A stretch of 64,000 nucleotides of DNA. Source: Chloroflexota bacterium (GTDB taxonomy: Bacteria > Chloroflexota > Anaerolineae > UBA4142). The stretch covers positions 213,570 to 277,569 of the forward strand of contig JACRMI010000191.1 of NCBI GenBank assembly GCA_016215025.1, read 5' to 3'. Below are positions 13,331 through 22,694 of the stretch, in pieces. The notes below the pieces were generated by a model. It had not been told where the DNA came from, searched no databases, and saw only the letters and a list, made by a program, of their open reading frames with translations. A program made the translations under genes and the position numbers. Numbering within the stretch: position 1 is the first letter of the stretch; each line of letters starts with the position of its first letter.

Positions 13331-15100
13331 CTAGATGAAGATCACATTTCGAGAGTTCTGTGGTTTGCTGAAATCGAGTTGACCAACGGGTCCACTCGTC
13401 GCCGTGAACCACATTTTGGTCAGTTGAATGTTATAGCCGCCGCTGCCTGCGTTTTTTCCGTTGACCACGCCCTTCAAGGTATGCGCGCCACCGTACGTCA
13501 CATACACAGCAATGCTCGATGTCTTTTTCACATTGTAAACGCCGGGATTGGCATACCAATCCTGTCCAATCTCCAACAGCACATCGTCGAAATACCAATC
13601 GATCTTGCCTGAGTTCGTGCCTGTGATTCCCAGGACGCTGAACGTATACCAACCGGGCTTTAGGAAAAATCCCTGTGTGAACGTGTCGCCGTTCGCCGCC
13701 GCGTTTTGATACGAGTACGTCGCGTGGTTCTGTGCGGTGTCGTGGGTATCTGCAAGCGCGTTGCCGACTGTGACCACGCTTTCGTCGTGCCAGAGTGTGG
13801 TGCGGGTTGGGGTGGTGAGCAAGTTTCCCTGCATACCGTTGTCGGGATCGAGCGAAAATCCGGTGCTGGGTGCTGCGAAATTCTCCGAACGAATCGTAGA
13901 TTCGTCTGGAACGATTTCGATTGAACTTGCGCCGACCTTGGATGAAACAGAGACGGGCGCTAACCACTCCGAAAATGGAGAGCTATTGCCATTGCCGTCT
14001 ATTGCGACTAATGCATAAAATGTGTCTTTGGCAGAAATCGGAACTTGTCCAACCAGGGAACAATCATCGATATAAATGGTGGCGTCTCCCACCGCATTGC
14101 CATTTGCTGTGCGAGGACGAAACCGAACATAGGCGGCATTCGCGGGAGCCACGGCAGTTCCTGTGCGCTTATGCCATACGCCGGTTACAGAGGCATTCCA
14201 ACTAATTGGGGTGGACAGCGAAATGAATGCCTGAGCAGAATTGTACCAATGCAATTCAACCGAGACCCCGGTCGGATAGGTGGTTCCTGGCAAAATGAGA
14301 TATTCCCAAAAGGACGCCGTGTATGTTTCTCCGGGTTTGACGGCATAATAAACGGAATAAATATCGTCGATTCCACCAGCGACCAACTCGGATTTCAGAG
14401 CTTTAATCCGATTGTGCGTTATGGCGGCTTGGATCGTCATCTTGCCTGAGTAAAACACAAACTGCCAAGACACAAGATCGCTTTCAAATCCGCCATTCTG
14501 TAGTAGCTCGCTAGTCAGCCCCAAGTTCCAATTCACCGATAAATTCGTCCCAGTGAACGGCGACGCAGGATGCAGTTTTGCGCCATTCGCCGATGGACCA
14601 TTTGAGTTGTACCAGAGCTGATATTTCAAACCTGGCACATTCTGATTTTTCCACGCGCCTTCAAGTTGCGTGCCGACAATGCGCGGATAGCCGCTCAACC
14701 ATTGCGGTGCATAGAGCTTGGCTCCTGAACCATAAATCGCCGGCAAGTAAACGGCGTATTGCCCACCCTGCTTTGCCAAGGGCGAGACCGCAAAATATTC
14801 GTTGCCGATGCGCTGGACGGTGATCGTCGAACCGATCCCGATCTTGGGATTGTCTCTCGATCCAAAATCAAACGTGTCGGGAATGCGGATGCGCTCCGGT
14901 CCCGAATCGCCTTGCAGATTGGCGGTCAGCGTGCGCGTCGCATAGTTGATCGACGTGACGACGCCGACCCAGGTTGTTTGTCGAAGCGGCTTGTCGAGTG
15001 TTTTTGCAAGTGTTGGGTACATGTTTTGCCCTATCAGCAATCCCAAACTAACCAGCAACCAGCAAATGCCAATTAAGCGTTTCGGTAAGGGTGATGTCAT
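13331..15100 (-). CDS. Tail protein with carbohydrate-binding-like domain
   Basis: 589 residues from ATG 15100 (AGGTGG upstream), overlapping the previous gene by 53 bp. An N-terminal hydrophobic segment (LIGICWLLVSLGLLIG, residues 8-24) is followed by a small beta domain. Residues near 205-360 begin LLQNGGFESDLVSWQF and end ATIYIDDCSLVG, the usual frame of CBM4/9-like jelly-roll modules, and a similar beta-sandwich near 430-570 contains IDWYFDDVLLEIG. The sugar-binding modules suggest contact with the cell surface. A signal-like N-terminus is unusual for a tail protein; an alternative is a lysogenic surface protein. Confidence 0.6.
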   Translation of the reverse strand: MTSPLPKRLIGICWLLVSLGLLIGQNMYPTLAKTLDKPLRQTTWVGVVTSINYATRTLTANLQGDSGPERIRIPDTFDFGSRDNPKIGIGSTITVQRIGNEYFAVSPLAKQGGQYAVYLPAIYGSGAKLYAPQWLSGYPRIVGTQLEGAWKNQNVPGLKYQLWYNSNGPSANGAKLHPASPFTGTNLSVNWNLGLTSELLQNGGFESDLVSWQFVFYSGKMTIQAAITHNRIKALKSELVAGGIDDIYSVYYAVKPGETYTASFWEYLILPGTTYPTGVSVELHWYNSAQAFISLSTPISWNASVTGVWHKRTGTAVAPANAAYVRFRPRTANGNAVGDATIYIDDCSLVGQVPISAKDTFYALVAIDGNGNSSPFSEWLAPVSVSSKVGASSIEIVPDESTIRSENFAAPSTGFSLDPDNGMQGNLLTTPTRTTLWHDESVVTVGNALADTHDTAQNHATYSYQNAAANGDTFTQGFFLKPGWYTFSVLGITGTNSGKIDWYFDDVLLEIGQDWYANPGVYNVKKTSSIAVYVTYGGAHTLKGVVNGKNAGSGGYNIQLTKMWFTATSGPVGQLDFSKPQNSRNVIFI

Positions 15101-18100
15101 TCTGTCCCACCTCACACCGTACGTTGATTGAATCGATCACGTAATCCTCGCTCGTACTGAGCAATTCATTGGCAACAGTCACTCGGTCGCGCGGTTCGTT
15201 GACGAGCACGGCGGGATGTTCGAGCGATCCAGTTTTGGTTAGCTCTCTGCCCCGCTTGATTGGCTCGGCGGCGCGCGCGTACGCATCCTCATCGGACGCC
15301 GCATTCGCAAAGCTTTGGATGCGGAAACGCCGCAATGCTTCGGCTTCTAGCAATTCCGCATCGAAGCGATCAGCGTTTTGCACGTTGTCGCCGGTCGGTC
15401 GCACGTGATTGAACCACTCGCGGTCGCTCTCGGTCTCGTTGCCGCTGAGCATCGTCGAATCGTATGTATCGAGCGACAACGGCATTTGCATCGATCCGAT
15501 GCGGAGTGCTCCATCGTTACGCGAGAACCAATCGGCTTGGTTGTCGCCGACGAGACGCTTGAGCGCCGAGCCTGCATTCTCGCCGATCTCGAACGCGAAT
15601 GTCGTCACCGGCGAATCCAGGTCAGGCACGCGCACGCTATCCCACTCGGCGACCGAACCGCCCGCGTTGTTGCCGTACGCCGCGAGTCCAATTGCACCGG
15701 GCGTGGTGATCGCCGAAGCATTGACCATGCCGACGAGACAATCGTTCACATGCGCGGCGAACATGCCGACGCGATGCGTGAATGTCACGCGAAAGTCGAC
15801 GCCAACCGGGATCTTGACCATCGCCGGCACGCTCGTCAGCGGAGTAATCACGCCATTGATGATCTTTGAAAGTTTGAAAAAACCATTTCCGCTTGAACTC
15901 GATGCGAGATAGAGCAAATAGGATTTGGTGAATACGCTGGGCGAGCCTGTTGCGCGCAAAAGCAATCCAGCCGCCAAGCCATTCGCTTTAAATTGCATGA
16001 TGCTGCGCCACAAGACATCACCTAACGTAGTTGTAGTAACCGCCGTGATGAATGCCCAGGCATTCGGGTCGGAGTTATAACCCGATAACCTACTCGCGGC
16101 GACAACCCACGTTCCCACTGCATTCGCCTCATCCCATTTGGCAAACGCCGCATCAAAGTCGTCGGTGAATTTTGAATCGGGCGTAACTTGCAACTGACCT
16201 GCCTTTGCAGCAATTCCCGTCGCAACGTCCTCAATCGTCTTGTAGGTTTCTCCACTCGAATGCAGCACGCCTTGAATTTCGACCCCGCTCGAATCGTAGG
16301 CGGTATAAACCGCAACGCACAGCGAGATCGGTTGGAGTTGCCAATCCGATTCACTTCCATCGGGTGTTTCGTAATAATTCCAAAAGCAGCGATAGGGGTC
16401 GCTGACACTTGGTAACCCCGCCAGATCAATATGACCGATGTAAACAGGTTGCGTTATCAAACTACTGTTGTCTGTCTTGGCGGGTATGCGCCCATTTGAC
16501 TTGATGTAGACCCAGTAATACGTTTCGGGTTCTAGGTCGATCAACTCCCCTGTTACGACAACCTTCGTAGATTGCAAAGCGATAGGAACGATGGATGAGT
16601 CAATGGTTGTTTCGTAGAGGACATTGGCTAGATCCGCCATGCTTGCGCAGAATGAAGCATCACCTTTATCCTTTACAAATCGAACCGTCATCGACGGTAT
16701 ATAGGCGGCGTTGTGTTCAAGATCAATCACGCGCTGCAATTGAATCGCTATGCTGCGCAGCGCTCCCCCCTTGCCTGTCTTGACACGAGCCAGGTACTGC
16801 ATGTACGCCCCAGGCGACACAGGGTTCAGCATGTTTTCGTCGTTCAAACCGCGCCAGGGTGTCAGGTTTGTGTTCTTTAGGCGTGCTTCACCGATGGGCG
16901 GCGAAATACTCACGTTCCCCTTTTGCACAATGCCCCAGTTCGTCGCATCGGTTGGCAACGTGCCATAACTGCCTAGTGAGACCGCCGTCCAATTTTGTTG
17001 GTCGCTGGAATACTCGACGGCAAGCGTGCCATGCCACACGCGCACGCGCAGATAGTAGACCGTGTTGATCGAAAGCGCTGCCGCAGCGGTCGATCCCAAC
17101 TGCGTGTACGTCAGATTCTTGTTGGCATTCTCGGCGGTGGGATCGGCGCGATACAAACGAATGTCGGTGCCATTGGCAATGATGACGTAATAGTTCGTCT
17201 CGTCTTTGAGTTGAAAGACGATGCCGGCGTATGCGTTCGTCCAACTCTGCCGACAATCGAATTTCAATATCATGAATCCGTCGTGCGCGGGCTGGGTCGT
17301 AAGCACGGCGAGATTGTCCACGTTCGGCAGATCATCGACGACGAGACCGCCATAGAGAATTCCACCTGCGAGCGAAAAACTTCCGTTTGGAAAATAAAAG
17401 GGACTCGTGCTATAGATCGTCGGCAGGTTGACGATCTCCGGACCGTAGAACGAATAGAACACGTCGGCGGTGTAGCCGTCGTCGGTCAGCAATTTGGTCA
17501 GGTCTCGATAGGCAATCGTTGCCCGCACGCCTTCTTGCGCGGCGTATGGCTTGCTGATTTCATCTATCGATCCTGTCCACACGTCCATGAGTTCCTCGCC
17601 CTGCGTCGTAAAATAGCCGGCGCGAATGACGATGCGCGCGCCCTTGCGCAAGATGTTCGAATCGTACGCAAGCGGATTCGCGAGCTCGAGCGTGCCTTGT
17701 CCCGCTTGTCCACCCGACTGTCGATCATAATCCCAGCTTTTCACGTCGCCCGTCACATCGATGCGCTTGGCGGCGTTATCCACGCCGCAGAGGATCGTCG
17801 CATCGGTGCGATAGACCGCATCGTAAGCGACGAGATAAATATAGTTGCCGACCACAACCGGTTGCGCGCAGAAAAGTTTGTTGATCCAGAACGGAATCTG
17901 AACAGCCGAACGCCAGAACGACCAGTCCGAACCGCCTAGATAGAAATTGCGATCCGTCCAATCGGTGCCATTGCGCGAGCGCATCACCGCAAGATGTTGA
18001 ATGTAATGCCCCGCGAACGCACTCACTTCGAGCGCGGCGATCCAGAACTCACTCCCGATCTGTTGGACCTTGGGGAATCCAACGTACAGGCGGGAGACCG

Positions 18101-18935
18101 GTTGATTCGTCGTTGGATCAACCGTGCTCGGTGTGTTTGAAAAGAGCGGGTACACGTGTTGCCAGTGCGGTGTCTGTCCCGCAATGACATTCGACACGCG
18201 ACATTGCCAGAGTCCCGTCGCAGTTGCGCCGTTGGGTTCTTTTGCGTAGAAGATGATGTTGTAATCGCCGGTCCCAAGCTTGATTGCCGCGATCCCGGTC
18301 GGAGCCAGTCCGATCCCATAAATCTCGATCCCGCTCACGCCCATATCAATCGGTGCAAAGTCCCAGGTGCTCGCCGACCACACGCCGCCTGATTTGAGCG
18401 CAATGCAGATATTCGAAGCGTTGCTCGTCGGCGAGTCGGTGTAAAACACAATGTCTACGTCAGGCGCGGCGAGGAAAATGCGTGCGTTGCTGTATTGTGT
18501 GCTCGCGGTAACGACGGTCGATGCTGCGCCCCAGGTGATCGTACCTCCACCAACCGTGCCGCGGCGAGTCTTGATCGTCTTGCTGTCAGACGAGTCGACA
18601 AAGAACGCATCCACTGTTTGACCGTTGACGTACAACGCCACGCCAAAGCCGAACTTTGCGTTTTGCGTGATCGTGTTCGCGCTCCAGGTGATCGACGCGC
18701 CAGGTGTCGCCACACGCACGTCGAGCGTATTGTTCGTGAGCGTGCGCGCGCGCACCAGCGTATCATCAGCGCATTTGACCTCGGCATGGTCTGCGTAATC
18801 GGTAAGCGATTCTTGCTGTGCTTCGATCCAGTGATGGATGCGCCAGTCATAGACTTTTATTTCGTGCGACGCGAGTTTAATGTTTTGCGAATGCGCCGCG
18901 GTGCGAATGCGCGTGGCTTGAGCGGTATCTAACAC
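15048..18935 (-). CDS. Large tail hub / tip protein
   Basis: 1295 residues, the largest gene in the window. The start is taken as GTG 18935; the ribosome site is weak (GGAG 13 nt upstream). The first third is beta-rich, the region near 395-490 (DVTGDVKSWDYDRQSGGQAG..TLELANPLAYDS..ILRKGARIVIRAGY) resembles hub or baseplate proteins that form the tail-tip ring, and later parts contain two LamG/DUF1080-like modules (near 560-680 and 940-1120). The C-terminus (RRFRIQSFANAASDEDAYARA..DRVTVANELLSTSEDYVIDS) again looks like a hub domain. Its place after the tape measure and fibre genes supports a tip role. Confidence 0.7.
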   Translation of the reverse strand: MLDTAQATRIRTAAHSQNIKLASHEIKVYDWRIHHWIEAQQESLTDYADHAEVKCADDTLVRARTLTNNTLDVRVATPGASITWSANTITQNAKFGFGVALYVNGQTVDAFFVDSSDSKTIKTRRGTVGGGTITWGAASTVVTASTQYSNARIFLAAPDVDIVFYTDSPTSNASNICIALKSGGVWSASTWDFAPIDMGVSGIEIYGIGLAPTGIAAIKLGTGDYNIIFYAKEPNGATATGLWQCRVSNVIAGQTPHWQHVYPLFSNTPSTVDPTTNQPVSRLYVGFPKVQQIGSEFWIAALEVSAFAGHYIQHLAVMRSRNGTDWTDRNFYLGGSDWSFWRSAVQIPFWINKLFCAQPVVVGNYIYLVAYDAVYRTDATILCGVDNAAKRIDVTGDVKSWDYDRQSGGQAGQGTLELANPLAYDSNILRKGARIVIRAGYFTTQGEELMDVWTGSIDEISKPYAAQEGVRATIAYRDLTKLLTDDGYTADVFYSFYGPEIVNLPTIYSTSPFYFPNGSFSLAGGILYGGLVVDDLPNVDNLAVLTTQPAHDGFMILKFDCRQSWTNAYAGIVFQLKDETNYYVIIANGTDIRLYRADPTAENANKNLTYTQLGSTAAAALSINTVYYLRVRVWHGTLAVEYSSDQQNWTAVSLGSYGTLPTDATNWGIVQKGNVSISPPIGEARLKNTNLTPWRGLNDENMLNPVSPGAYMQYLARVKTGKGGALRSIAIQLQRVIDLEHNAAYIPSMTVRFVKDKGDASFCASMADLANVLYETTIDSSIVPIALQSTKVVVTGELIDLEPETYYWVYIKSNGRIPAKTDNSSLITQPVYIGHIDLAGLPSVSDPYRCFWNYYETPDGSESDWQLQPISLCVAVYTAYDSSGVEIQGVLHSSGETYKTIEDVATGIAAKAGQLQVTPDSKFTDDFDAAFAKWDEANAVGTWVVAASRLSGYNSDPNAWAFITAVTTTTLGDVLWRSIMQFKANGLAAGLLLRATGSPSVFTKSYLLYLASSSSGNGFFKLSKIINGVITPLTSVPAMVKIPVGVDFRVTFTHRVGMFAAHVNDCLVGMVNASAITTPGAIGLAAYGNNAGGSVAEWDSVRVPDLDSPVTTFAFEIGENAGSALKRLVGDNQADWFSRNDGALRIGSMQMPLSLDTYDSTMLSGNETESDREWFNHVRPTGDNVQNADRFDAELLEAEALRRFRIQSFANAASDEDAYARAAEPIKRGRELTKTGSLEHPAVLVNEPRDRVTVANELLSTSEDYVIDSINVRCEVGQNDITLTETLNWHLLVAG

Positions 18936-18960
18936 GTTATCTATCCAACTCCATAGCTTA

Positions 18961-19251
18961 TCACTTGGAACGCACCTTTATGGTTAACGTGCGTTCATCT
19001 GTGCGCGCGTGTCCTGCGCCATCCGTTCCATCTGTGACGATGTGATTGACGATTTTGTAATCTTGGTCGAGAGTACCACCGGACAACCAAATCACCGCTT
19101 TGGTGTCGGTGTGCGAATCAGACACCTTCGTGATTCCGGTCGGCACATCCCAAGTAGACGTTACGATCTTGTCCGCGCCAAGCCAGTTCTGCCACTCAAA
19201 CCCATAATCGAGCAGTGCAGCGGGGTCCTTGTAGTAAATGGAAGTTGCCAT
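18961..19251 (-). CDS. Phage fibre-tail adaptor-like protein
   Basis: 96 residues from ATG 19251. The pattern FEWQNWLGADKIVTSTWDVP, then VIWLSGGTLDQDYKIVNHIV and RTLTIKV, is that of a widespread small phage beta protein often annotated as fibre-tail adaptor. The start codon lies 2 nt from the stop of the upstream gene, so translation is likely coupled. Confidence 0.65.
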   Translation of the reverse strand: MATSIYYKDPAALLDYGFEWQNWLGADKIVTSTWDVPTGITKVSDSHTDTKAVIWLSGGTLDQDYKIVNHIVTDGTDGAGHARTDERTLTIKVRSK

Positions 19252-19252
19252 A

Positions 19253-19762
19253 TTAGCTTACCGTCAGTGTCACCGTAACATTCAAGGTGTCGCCGTTCAC
19301 CACGCTCCGATTGCCTTCGGCGAACGCCGCACCGCCGTAAAGCGTCCCGGTTGATCCACCCTTGGTCGAGACAGTGACGATGAACGCACCGCCAATGCTC
19401 GCCGTTCCGGTGATCGAAAAAACGGCTTTAGATGCGGAGTTGTCTACGCTACCGGCGGACGGCGTGCCCAGTGTCAGAGCAGGGCGCGTCGCTTGCGAAT
19501 AATCCGCACTGTTTTCGGTCCAACCGGCATGACTCGCCATCGTATCGCCTGCGGCGAATGTGGGAGTTGCGCCAGTCAGCCCCACGTACCACGCGGCAGT
19601 GTACGCCGACCCTTTGAAATACTTGTCTAGCACATCATTCTTGCCGCCGGTCATAACCAGGTTGTCAAACTCATCGCGCCATTTGAGTTTGCCGTTTTTG
19701 TCAAAGCACTCGACGACCCAATGATTCTCAAGTTTGACTTTCAACCCTTCTACTGTGTTCAT
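19253..19762 (-). CDS. Phage virion-associated protein (tail fibre type)
   Basis: 169 residues from ATG 19762 with GGAGG upstream. ECFDKNGKLKWRDEFDNLVM, then WYVGLTGATPTFAAGDTM and GWTENSADYSQATRPAL are typical of a common phage family of minor structural proteins with a C-terminal beta domain ending in DTLNVTVTLTVS. Likely packaged in the tail or fibre complex. The exact role is not known to me. Confidence 0.65.
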   Translation of the reverse strand: MNTVEGLKVKLENHWVVECFDKNGKLKWRDEFDNLVMTGGKNDVLDKYFKGSAYTAAWYVGLTGATPTFAAGDTMASHAGWTENSADYSQATRPALTLGTPSAGSVDNSASKAVFSITGTASIGGAFIVTVSTKGGSTGTLYGGAAFAEGNRSVVNGDTLNVTVTLTVS

Positions 19763-21715
19763 TCATGCCTCCGTGATGCGGTTCTCTGCCGCAAGGATAG
19801 AAATACGTGTCTCGGATCCGATGGACGACGTTCTATTCTCTGCCGCAACGACGTGCGTGCGATTCTCAAGTTCAACTGATACGATGCGAGCTTCGAGTGA
19901 CACCGTAACCATTCGACTGTCTGGCGTTGTGATATTGACAGTTAGAACCGTTGCCCCACTGGTCAGCCCTGCTGCGAGCGACACGATCAACGAAGACAGC
20001 AGAGTTGCCGTACTTTGCGCCACGAGTGACTGGGATACCGCTAGATCGATCCCCGCTTGCGCTGCTATCCAAGTCGATAGGTGCATAGCGACGGATTGTG
20101 CAAGCCCAAGTGAATTGACAGCGACCAATTGCCCACTCGCGGTTTTCGCAAGAGTGAGGTCAAGCGATACACTCGCATCGATGACATTTCCGCTTTGAGC
20201 GGTCGCCTGAATCGCAGCGGTGATGGCGATCTCTGCCGAACCAACGACAACCAACTGACTCGTGATCGACAACGCAGCAAGTTGCGAAAGCGTGAGCGAT
20301 CCGAAACCGTTTAGCAAGCCACTGCCAGTCATGCCAGCGATCTGCTCAAGCGTTAAAGCGCTGATCCCATTCAATATGCCAGAACTTACGACGTTGAGCG
20401 TCGATGTGAGTTCCGTCGCTCCAACGCCGTCGATCATCGCGCCTTGCGCCAACCCAACAATCTGCTCGAGCGTCAACCCGCCAATGGAATCGAGTAACCC
20501 GCTGTTGGCAAGCGTCGCCGTTTGTTCGAGTGTCAAGCTAGCAAGTCGGCTCAAGTTGCCATTCGTCGACAAGCCAGCCGTTGTGTTCAGCGATACTCCA
20601 TTTATCGCGTCAAGCTGTCCGTTCTGTCCTAACTCAATGATCTGCGCAAGCGTGAGTGTGCCAATCGCATCCAGCAAACTACTGTGTACAAGCCCAGCCG
20701 TTTGCGCAATCGTCAAGCTGGCGAGTGCGCTCCAATTGCAATTAGCCGCGATGATTGCAGAAACGTCGAGCGACGCATTGCCAACGGAATCAAGTTGTCC
20801 GTTATTTCCAAGTCCTGCGACTTGGGAGAGCGTCAGTCCACCGATAAGGTCAGCAACGCCACTGTTGATGAGCGCGACCGTTTGAGCCAGTGTGAGTCCG
20901 GCGAGCGCGCTCCAATTACTGCCTTCTGACATGCCTGCGGTCGCCGCGATAGACATTCCGCCTGCGGCATTCAGTAATCCACTGTCAGATGTTGCGAGTG
21001 ACGCTGATACAGTGACGCTGTTGTCGTAGGCAGTTCCACTCGTTACCACTACGCATAAGCCTGCGCCATTGCTCCATCCCACCGGCGGCGGGTCTTCATC
21101 GGTCAAGGTCCCGCCTGCTGTCAAGTCTTTGCCATTGCCAGAGTAATCTAGCAATCGCTGGCTTGCACCATAAAACATCGGATAAAATGCGTGCAGGTTC
21201 AATGTGCGCGACGGCAGGGCGCTATTCATCTCTTGTAAAAGTTCAGCCTCGGTCAACGCTGCATCATAAACTTTGATGTGCGCCAAGCGACAATTCATCA
21301 ATTCCGAATAAGAATCATTGCCAAGATTAAAAACCACAGGTGTAAAACTTGCATTCAATGTGGTTGAAACTTTATTGAATGTCCCTGCGCCGTTGTATGC
21401 CCAATAGCCGTTGCCTTGGTTCGCGCCGGTGCCAGAGCAGGTCAGCGCAAAGAAAAACCAAGCGCCTGTCGATGGAGAAGACGCAAATGCGGCACCGCCA
21501 CTCGCTGTTGAAATCTCTAGCACATCCGAGTTAGTTGCACCGATCAACAGCCAAGCTGCTGAGTTTGTTAGCTTATCCTCCAATCCTGCGAAATATTGCC
21601 AGGCACCAGCGTAGGAGACGAGATAGCACCAGCCGCAGACAGTGAAACTTGTCACTGCGGGTAGTGATGCTGTTCGACGTGCGTAATCCCCACTGGCATC
21701 AAAACGAATTGCCAT
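19763..21715 (-). CDS. Tail fibre with LamG-like head and 20-residue repeats
   Basis: 650 residues from ATG 21715. Residues 1-200 form a concanavalin-like LamG module (SFTVCGWCYLVSYAG; LAHIKVYDAALTEAELLQEM; NLHAFYPM), probably a glycan binder. Residues about 246-492 contain at least twelve tandem 20-residue units of the form xLTLxQxxxLxxxGxLDxI, decaying up to about residue 580. The last 45 residues hold short repeats around ENR/ETR. The ATG of the next gene follows the stop directly (TGAATG), so translation is coupled. The shape suggests an elongated fibre shaft with a binding domain at one end. Confidence 0.7.
   Translation of the reverse strand: MAIRFDASGDYARRTASLPAVTSFTVCGWCYLVSYAGAWQYFAGLEDKLTNSAAWLLIGATNSDVLEISTASGGAAFASSPSTGAWFFFALTCSGTGANQGNGYWAYNGAGTFNKVSTTLNASFTPVVFNLGNDSYSELMNCRLAHIKVYDAALTEAELLQEMNSALPSRTLNLHAFYPMFYGASQRLLDYSGNGKDLTAGGTLTDEDPPPVGWSNGAGLCVVVTSGTAYDNSVTVSASLATSDSGLLNAAGGMSIAATAGMSEGSNWSALAGLTLAQTVALINSGVADLIGGLTLSQVAGLGNNGQLDSVGNASLDVSAIIAANCNWSALASLTIAQTAGLVHSSLLDAIGTLTLAQIIELGQNGQLDAINGVSLNTTAGLSTNGNLSRLASLTLEQTATLANSGLLDSIGGLTLEQIVGLAQGAMIDGVGATELTSTLNVVSSGILNGISALTLEQIAGMTGSGLLNGFGSLTLSQLAALSITSQLVVVGSAEIAITAAIQATAQSGNVIDASVSLDLTLAKTASGQLVAVNSLGLAQSVAMHLSTWIAAQAGIDLAVSQSLVAQSTATLLSSLIVSLAAGLTSGATVLTVNITTPDSRMVTVSLEARIVSVELENRTHVVAAENRTSSIGSETRISILAAENRITEA
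20240..20980 (-). repeat. 60-bp-period repeat region in the tail fibre gene
   Basis: Codes for at least twelve 20-residue units sharing LTLxQ and GxLDxI. Copies differ at the DNA level, so the array is old and kept by protein-level selection. Confidence 0.8.
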
Positions 21716-21720
21716 ATTGC

Positions 21721-22221
21721 CTAGCTGTAGCTCAACGTTGCCATGACCAGAATTGCGTCTCCGGTCATGTCGTCAGTTGCGTTGGTGCCGTTCGCATCGC
21801 GTGCGATCCGTAAATGCACGATGTCATCCGCTGCCAGCGAATCGAGATTAGAAATCGTGATCGTTGCTTTGTGCAATCGCTGTCCTGTCGTTCCTAGATG
21901 CGCGTCTGACACATAGTTCAATGTCGCCAATCCATCGGTCTCAATGTCTTGCGTGTCGGTGTCTGGTGTGATCGCGGATATTTGCGCCTCCCAAACCACA
22001 TTTGCACTTGAGGCAGTGTCGGCGTACCAAAATATATCGAGCGTCAAGTTGCCTGACGTATAGTTGATTGCCTTGAATTTCCAGAACGCACTCTCATCAG
22101 TTGCGGCGTCAAATGCTAGTCCGCTCACCGGAAAACTCGATCCACTGTTTTTCAGATATTGCGGGAACGCCGAGCCAAGAAACTGTGCTGATTCTGGAAG
22201 TAACTGAATGGTTGTTGTCAT
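21721..22221 (-). CDS. Phage virion protein of unknown role
   Basis: 166 residues from ATG 22221. It contains AFWKFKAINYTSGNLTLDIF, WYADTASSANVVWEAQI and LAADDIVHLRIARDANGT, a pattern I know from many phage genomes as a small beta-sandwich protein next to tail fibre genes. No catalytic motif. A structural role in the fibre complex is inferred from the neighbours. Confidence 0.6.
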   Translation of the reverse strand: MTTTIQLLPESAQFLGSAFPQYLKNSGSSFPVSGLAFDAATDESAFWKFKAINYTSGNLTLDIFWYADTASSANVVWEAQISAITPDTDTQDIETDGLATLNYVSDAHLGTTGQRLHKATITISNLDSLAADDIVHLRIARDANGTNATDDMTGDAILVMATLSYS

Positions 22222-22261
22222 TGACTTTGACCTTATTCAAAATCCGAGTCACCAAAGTACT

Positions 22262-22693
22262 TTAATTGCTATCGATCAAGTCAGGCACAGGTACAGTGTT
22301 GTCGTTCACTGTGAATGCAACGTCGGCGTAATAAATGCCGTCTTTGTCCCACTTGCCGCTCTCGGCGTCGAATCGCAGTTCGTCAAAGTACACGCCAGTG
22401 CTGTAGATTGCCGTCGGTGTGTTCGTCCCTGTGTTTGGCGAAAACAAAATGCCCTCTTGATCGATGAAGGTATGCAGGTTCTTTGGCGGTGTCGATTCCT
22501 TGTTCCATTTGCGCAGCGCGATCAATTGAGCATAGGTGCAGAGCAATTGCATCTCGTAAGTGATCCCGCAATAGCCGGTCTCGGTGCGCGTTGGTTTTCC
22601 GTTCACCGCGCGTGCCGTCGAGCGCATCGGCGTCGGATTTACTTTGTACGTGCCTTTGATGACCTGAAATTGAATGCCATTGATCGTGACCAT
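22262..22693 (-). CDS. Tail-associated protein, possibly distal tail
   Basis: 143 residues from ATG 22693 with GAGGA upstream, starting just after the tape measure stop. Beta-rich, with MVTINGIQFQVIKGTYKVNP at the start and FDELRFDAESGKWDKDGIYY later. In siphoviruses the gene after the tape measure usually codes for the distal tail protein; this one is shorter than usual, so the call rests on position. Confidence 0.45.
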   Translation of the reverse strand: MVTINGIQFQVIKGTYKVNPTPMRSTARAVNGKPTRTETGYCGITYEMQLLCTYAQLIALRKWNKESTPPKNLHTFIDQEGILFSPNTGTNTPTAIYSTGVYFDELRFDAESGKWDKDGIYYADVAFTVNDNTVPVPDLIDSN

Positions 22694-22694
22694 G

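Noticed and set aside
20240..20980. Repeat region read as an amyloid or ice-nucleation type repeat
   Set aside because: The unit lacks the conserved residues of those families; the fibre context explains it better.
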